From assembly GCA_002702655.1 (NCBI GenBank), contig PABB01000069.1, positions 1 through 64,000 on the forward strand: 64,000 nt of DNA. The letters are read 5' to 3'. Below the pieces are notes generated by a model that made no database searches, was not told the DNA's origin, and worked only from the letters and a program-made list of their open reading frames with translations. Shown here in pieces: positions 59,836-64,000 of this stretch (positions are counted from its first letter, which is position 1; each line of letters begins with the position of its first letter). Position numbers and translations under genes: made by a program. Origin of the DNA: Planctomycetaceae bacterium. GTDB lineage: Bacteria; Planctomycetota; Planctomycetia; Pirellulales; Lacipirellulaceae.

Positions 59836-61758
59836 TCAGCCGACGCCCGCCAGCGCGCGGTGCATCGCGGCGCGGCTGGGCGAGCGGGTGCAGTACAACG
59901 ACGCGAGCTGCCCATGCGCGACTTCTATTTGCCATTGCTCTTCGACGCACCGCTCGAACTCGCGAATGGCGTCGTCCTGACGGTCAAGCTCCCGCAGCGC
60001 GAGCGCCATGTGCAACCGGGCCTCCGTGTATCCCGGCGCCAGGGCGAGCGCCGCCTGGGCCGCCTCGCGGGCCAGCTCCGGCCGCTCCTGTTGCCAGCTC
60101 GCGCGGGCGAGCCCGCCGTAGGCCGCGGCGCTGGGGCCGTGCGCGTCCAGATGCCGTTGATAGGCCGATTCGGCGTCGGCCCACGCCTGGCAGTTCTCTA
60201 AAATCTTGGCCGCGGCCAACAATGCCGCCGGGCTGGAGCCACGCTCGACCACCGAGCAGGCCAGAGCGACGGCTTCGCCGGTCCGCTGTTTCGCCGCGGC
60301 GATTTCCGCTTCGCCCAGTTGCACCGGCCACAGCGTCTGCATTGCGGGAGGCAGTTGAGCAATCACTTCAGCGCATTCGCCGTGGCGGCCGCCGCGCAAC
60401 AGCGCGCGAACGAGTTGAACGGCAAACTGCGGATCCTCCGGGTGCGAGGTCGCCAGCTCGCGCCACAAGCGCAGCGCCTGCTCGAAGCGATCGCTGTCGG
60501 CCAGCGCCTCGGCGAGATTGACTTTGTGGTTATGCAGCACTTGGGCGCAGGCTTGCCGGCCGCTGGAGTCGTCCGCCTCGACGCCGCAAGTCGATGCTGG
60601 TGATTCACTGGCCGCTCGTTCGCTGTCTGCCGCGGCAGCTTCCAAGGCATCACCCGCGAAGCGCGCCGCCGGAACTGCCGCCACGCGTCGGAAGCCCGCA
60701 TCCCGCGGCGCGAACGCGTGCAGCCAGGGACGCCCGTCCAGGTCGCCAGGGAGGTCAAAACCCAGGCGGTCCAACACGGTCGGCGCCACATCCAGGACGG
60801 TCGCTCCAATCAAACGGTCCGCGGCGATGACCTCCGGGCCCGTTACGCAAGCCATTCCCAACGCGTTTTCTGAATTGGCCTGAAATTGATCGGCTGGGTG
60901 CGATGCCCCGACAGACAGCCGGGACATCCTCGCGGGGCTGACCAGAATCACGGTCGTCTCCGCGCCGACGATGCGCACTAGCTCGCCCAGCATGGCGTCT
61001 TGCAGCCGCCACGCCGCGTGGTGCAGTTCGTCGCGTGCGTCGCCCGGCAGCAGCGCGGCCGCCGTCGGATACCGCACCGCAGCGAACTGCCAGTGGCCGG
61101 CGCTCAGCAAGGAAAACGCAATCGCATGCAACGATTGCAATTGTGACAGGCCGGCGGCAACAGAGCCCCCCCAGCGCGTGTCGCCGGAGCTTCCGTCCAG
61201 CAGCTGCTTGGCGGCCGAGCGATGCTCGTCCGACGGCATGTGATCGGGCGTATTGCGGCGCAGAGCGGCGTCCGCAATCGCCTGATATTCAGGGTGCACC
61301 GTGACCGCATCATCCGCAACTCCCTCGTCGTCGGTGCTCCGGTCGCCGCGAAAGTACCCGTCGCTGACCATCACGCCGCGCACCGCGTCGGCGGGCGCCG
61401 TAACCGGCCAGCCCACCACGTGCGACGGCACGCCCGCGGCCGTGGCATAGTCCCAAATGGCCGGCCGACGACGCCGCGTGCTGCGGACCGGGATGATGCC
61501 GCGGCCATCGGGCAGCGGCTCGCAGAACCCCAGCACGCCATGTTTATCGGCCCGCGTCCCGGTGGCCAACGACGTCCACAACATGGGCGCCACCAACGGC
61601 CGCACGGGCGCCAACCGGCCGAACGTGCCCGCCGCGCGCATCCGCGCCAGGTGGGGCGTCAACTCATCGGCGACCGTTGAATTGACCGCCCCCCAATCCA
61701 CCGCGTCCCAGCCAATCAGCAGGACCCGTCCATCGGTGTTGGGGGCAAAGGGAAGCAT
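59836..61758 (-). CDS. Degenerate alkaline-phosphatase-superfamily/TPR paralogue (metal ligands lost)
   Basis: The 640-residue protein starts at the ATG at 61758. It parallels the protein at 56769: GWDAVDWG (Asp18), LWTSLATG (Thr62) and GRPWLHAF are shared. But where the paralogue has D..GH, this protein has RYPTAAALLPGDARDELHH; where it has SDHGF there is SPARMSRLSVG; and where it has AWHREQGM there is NSENALGMA. So at least five metal ligands are missing and catalysis is unlikely. C-terminal TPR repeats remain (ALRLWRELATSHPEDPQFAV, AAAYGGLARASWQQERPELA). It is probably a regulatory or scaffold paralogue in one operon with the PEP-CTERM protein and its active paralogue. Confidence 0.78.
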   Translation of the reverse strand: MLPFAPNTDGRVLLIGWDAVDWGAVNSTVADELTPHLARMRAAGTFGRLAPVRPLVAPMLWTSLATGTRADKHGVLGFCEPLPDGRGIIPVRSTRRRRPAIWDYATAAGVPSHVVGWPVTAPADAVRGVMVSDGYFRGDRSTDDEGVADDAVTVHPEYQAIADAALRRNTPDHMPSDEHRSAAKQLLDGSSGDTRWGGSVAAGLSQLQSLHAIAFSLLSAGHWQFAAVRYPTAAALLPGDARDELHHAAWRLQDAMLGELVRIVGAETTVILVSPARMSRLSVGASHPADQFQANSENALGMACVTGPEVIAADRLIGATVLDVAPTVLDRLGFDLPGDLDGRPWLHAFAPRDAGFRRVAAVPAARFAGDALEAAAADSERAASESPASTCGVEADDSSGRQACAQVLHNHKVNLAEALADSDRFEQALRLWRELATSHPEDPQFAVQLVRALLRGGRHGECAEVIAQLPPAMQTLWPVQLGEAEIAAAKQRTGEAVALACSVVERGSSPAALLAAAKILENCQAWADAESAYQRHLDAHGPSAAAYGGLARASWQQERPELAREAAQAALALAPGYTEARLHMALALRELDRQDDAIREFERCVEEQWQIEVAHGQLASLYCTRSPSRAAMHRALAGVG

Positions 61759-61966
61759 GGCAAACACAAAAATGGGAAGGACGCCAGCGGCAGCGGTCGC
61801 CGCCAAGGTATCTGATCGAGTCACAGGACACAGGCGATCGCTCGACTCGCCGACAGCGACAAGAACCAACGACCGCCGCAGTGGCAACCCGGTCTGCGTG
61901 GAGGCTCGCACCGGCGAGCCTCCACGCGAGAGCCGGAGTCTCAAGGCTTGCTGCAACTGCCCCGCG

Positions 61967-62758
61967 TTATTGCAGCTCGCTTCGTTGCCGCTTGCGCGCC
62001 GCAAGCGCCAAACCGCCGCCGCCGATCGCCAACAGGGCCAGAGAACTCGCCTCCGGCACGGCCGCAATCGTGACCGGCACGTCGGGCGTAGTCTCGTAGG
62101 CGTATTCGTGCAAAGTGACCGTGTAGTCGCCGTTGCCGTCGCGCACCGTCGACACGCGGCCCCAGCCGTAGTGGATGTCGCCGTCGATGTTCAGGCCGAA
62201 GCCCCAGAACTGCGGATCATCGGGGTCGCCGAAGTTCGATGAGTTCGTCGACATGATGCCGGTGAGGTTCGGATAGCCGTTGTTCAGGGTCGGCGTCGAC
62301 AACCCGGGGCCGATCGTGTCGCCCAACTCAAACGACCGGATGTAATAGGCGTTGCCCTTGGCGGTGTTGGTGAAGTTGATCGACAGTTCGCCGGCCGGCA
62401 GGCGCTCTTCCGGCGGCTCGAACAGCGGGTGGCCGTACACAATCATTCGCACGCCCGAGTAGCGCAGCGTTGTCTGGCCAAACACAAAGTCGGTCGTGCC
62501 GTTCCCGTCGAGGTCCAGATCGGTGAACGTATTGGGCGTGTTATGCACAACGGTGTTGCCCAAATCGACATGCACCAACGCGGCATCGGCCGTTTGCGAG
62601 CAGCCAAACGCGCCCACGCCCGCCGCCGTGGCGTAAGAGGCCAGTCGCTTGGCGAAGCCCGGCTCGGGCGACACGTGTTTGGCAATGGTCGACAGGCAAG
62701 CGGCGCGACTCGTCGCTCCCGGCCCTTCGGAAGGCGTCTCTCGAGGAATCGTGGTCAT
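61967..62758 (-). CDS. PEP-CTERM exported protein
   Basis: The 263-residue protein starts at the ATG at 62758. A long N-terminal leader is followed by a hydrophobic stretch (LASYATAAGVGAFGCSQTAD). The central domain has DLDLDGNGTTDFVFGQ and HYGWGRVSTVRDGNGDYTVT, as seen in PEP-CTERM proteins with a calcium-rich beta domain. The sorting tail is VPEASSLALLAIGGGGLALA followed by ARKRQR; the usual PEP is PEA here. It is divergent from nagA and 208 bp upstream of the degenerate phosphatase gene. Confidence 0.78.
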   Translation of the reverse strand: MTTIPRETPSEGPGATSRAACLSTIAKHVSPEPGFAKRLASYATAAGVGAFGCSQTADAALVHVDLGNTVVHNTPNTFTDLDLDGNGTTDFVFGQTTLRYSGVRMIVYGHPLFEPPEERLPAGELSINFTNTAKGNAYYIRSFELGDTIGPGLSTPTLNNGYPNLTGIMSTNSSNFGDPDDPQFWGFGLNIDGDIHYGWGRVSTVRDGNGDYTVTLHEYAYETTPDVPVTIAAVPEASSLALLAIGGGGLALAARKRQRSELQ

Positions 62759-63137
62759 GGCGTTAGCACTCTCCAAGGGAAAGGGGGAAGCGGTAGGATG
62801 AACCCAGTGGCGCTGCTTCTACGCTCCAGTACGGCCAAGGCGCTCGCCAGCGAATCTGCATCCTGCTGCCTAGCTGGCGCCGCCGCGTCGGCGATCGCGT
62901 GCGGCCGAAATGCCGGCCGGCCGCCGCAAAACCCGACTGCTTTCCGACCTGCACGGATTAGTGTATACAGAATTGAATTCGGGATGCAAGGATTTTCTTG
63001 TACTTTAAGACGCGACGGGATTCGTGGCGTCGTCGACCACGATCGCTGCCGCTGGGATGCCGCCAGCAGCGGACACCGGCGGATCGCCCGCTGCAGCAGA
63101 GCAGGGCGCCAACCAGGCACTCGTTGAGGAATCTTGG
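62759..63137. other. 379-bp divergent spacer between PEP-CTERM and nagA genes, with an AT-rich core
   Basis: No gene is supported. The stretch 62955-63010 is clearly AT-rich for this genome (GTGTATACAGAATTGAATTC ... TTGTACTTTAAGACG) and probably contains promoters for both directions. A palindrome in it is listed separately. Confidence 0.5.
62962..62969. promoter_or_regulatory. Candidate operator TGTATACA upstream of nagA
   Basis: A perfect 8-base palindrome lies in the AT-rich core, ~170 bp before the nagA ATG. TGTATACA-type sites are bound by some GntR-family repressors, a family that often controls amino-sugar genes. No GntR gene is in the window. Eight bases is a short match. Confidence 0.3.
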
Positions 63138-64000
63138 ATGACCGCCGCCGTTCCCGACCCGTCGACTGGCAACGCTTCAGCGCGTCTTGGCTTCGTCGAT
63201 CTGCAGGTCAACGGCTACGCGGGCGTCGACTTCAATAGCCCGCTAACCGTTGGCGACCTGGAGCGGGTCTGCACGCAACTGCGCGACGACGGCGTGGCCA
63301 GCATTCTGGCCACGGTTATCACCGACGACGTCCAACGGATGACGCAGCGGATCACTGAGCTGCGGCAAGCGCGCGACCAGTCGCCGGTGGTGCGCGACGT
63401 GATCGCCGGCATCCACATTGAAGGCCCGTTCATCAGTCCCGAGCCCGGCTACGTGGGCGCCCACCCGGCGGCCGCCGTCCGCCCGGCCGAGCTGCCGCCG
63501 ATGCAACGGCTCGTGGCCGCGGGCGAGGGGCTGGTGCGCATCGTCACGCTGGCGCCCGAACACGACGACCGCTGCCAAGTGACGAAGTGGCTCACCGACA
63601 ACCGGATCGTGGTCTCGGCAGGGCACTGCAATCCGTCGCTCGAGCGGCTGCGGATGGCCATCGACCAGGGGCTGAGCATGTTTACGCACCTGGGCAACGG
63701 GTGCCCGCGACAATTGGACCGGCACGACAATATCATCCAGCGCGTGCTCAGCCTGGCCGAGCATCTGTGGATCGGCTTCATCGCCGATGGGATCCACGTG
63801 CCGTTTCCGGCGCTTGGCAACTACCTGGCGGCGGCCGGGATATCGCGGGCATTTGTGGTCACCGACGCGATTTCCGCCGCGGGGCTGGGGCCGGGCTGCT
63901 ACCGCCTGGGCGAGCGCGAGGTCGTCGTCGACGAGCAACTCGCCACCTGGTCGGCCGATGGCGCCCATCTGGCCGGCGCCGCGACCACCATGCCGCGGGC
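63138..64000 (+). CDS. nagA: N-acetylglucosamine-6-phosphate deacetylase, 3' end outside window
   Basis: The visible 287 residues start at the ATG at 63138 with GAGGA upstream. GFVDLQVNGYAGVDFNS, GIHIEGPFISPEPGYVGAHP (metal Glu), VVSAGHCNPSL (metal His), MFTHLGNGCPRQLDRHDNII, IADGIHVPF and FVVTDAISAAGLGPGCY (catalytic Asp) match NagA. The enzyme deacetylates GlcNAc-6-phosphate ahead of NagB. Compared with typical NagA, the N-terminal ~45-residue beta-sandwich part is missing: the protein enters the barrel within 20 residues of its start. The reading frame is open to the window edge. Confidence 0.88.
   Translation, partial: MTAAVPDPSTGNASARLGFVDLQVNGYAGVDFNSPLTVGDLERVCTQLRDDGVASILATVITDDVQRMTQRITELRQARDQSPVVRDVIAGIHIEGPFISPEPGYVGAHPAAAVRPAELPPMQRLVAAGEGLVRIVTLAPEHDDRCQVTKWLTDNRIVVSAGHCNPSLERLRMAIDQGLSMFTHLGNGCPRQLDRHDNIIQRVLSLAEHLWIGFIADGIHVPFPALGNYLAAAGISRAFVVTDAISAAGLGPGCYRLGEREVVVDEQLATWSADGAHLAGAATTMPR

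Noticed and set aside
1-64000. Defence island, prophage or integrated element
   Set aside because: I saw no integrase, transposase, restriction, toxin-antitoxin, Cas or phage structural gene, no tRNA-adjacent attachment repeats, and no large composition shift.

Overview
The window looks like chromosomal DNA from a planctomycete, probably of the Pirellulales. The evidence is the high G+C content, two DUF1559 prepilin-like proteins, several PEP-CTERM/dockerin-like exported proteins, a Rhodopirellula-type ECF sigma factor beside a FecR/LamG-like anti-sigma protein, a DUF11 repeat protein, and a split type II secretion/type IV pilus-like locus rich in pseudopilins. I saw no rRNA, tRNA, CRISPR array, phage, transposase or defence system.

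Layout. 1-4.2 kb: the 3' part of a G8-domain beta-helix surface protein with ~101-residue repeats, then a PfkB sugar kinase. 4.2-21.9 kb: mostly housekeeping genes (PIN/TRAM membrane protein, dNTP triphosphohydrolase, HIT hydrolase, ScpA, DUF11 protein, histone-deacetylase family, LarC, MazG-like pyrophosphohydrolase, ATP-grasp enzyme, metallophosphoesterase, SmpB, a KAS-like protein without its catalytic Cys, fatty acid desaturase), plus several proteins without clear function. 22-41.5 kb: the secretion/pilus locus. It holds a DUF1559 protein, a secretin, a leftward block of pseudopilins with an HD-GYP protein, and a rightward operon of major pseudopilin, response regulator, histidine kinase, STAS protein, GspE, GspF, PilM, PilN-like, PilO-like and PilP/GspC-like proteins. 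41.5-46.3 kb: a GH2 beta-galactosidase-like enzyme, a membrane J-domain protein and a second DUF1559 protein. 46.4-53 kb: a double PEP-CTERM protein divergent from an ECF sigma/anti-sigma pair. 53-64 kb: a glycan and amino-sugar region with GH92 alpha-mannosidase, NagB, two alkaline-phosphatase-superfamily/TPR paralogues around a PEP-CTERM dockerin protein, another PEP-CTERM protein, and the 5' part of nagA.

How the genes may work together. The pilus block carries the ATPase, inner-membrane platform, pseudopilins and secretin of one export or fibre machine, with signalling genes inside it. The 46-64 kb half looks like a surface and glycan-use region: exported beta-sandwich proteins with PEP-CTERM tails, glycoside hydrolases and N-acetylglucosamine catabolism (NagA, NagB).

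Most unusual points: an ECF anti-sigma protein with an embedded sigma-region-4-like helix-turn-helix and a sensor domain resembling the divergently encoded PEP-CTERM protein; a phosphatase/TPR paralogue that lost its metal ligands while its neighbour kept them; a KAS with Cys-to-Asp and His-to-Asn changes; smpB with no ordinary start codon but a well-placed ACG; a pseudopilin joined to the next by an apparent one-base deletion; and families of palindromes in gene gaps. Long open frames antisense to nearly every gene are a base-composition effect and are not annotated.
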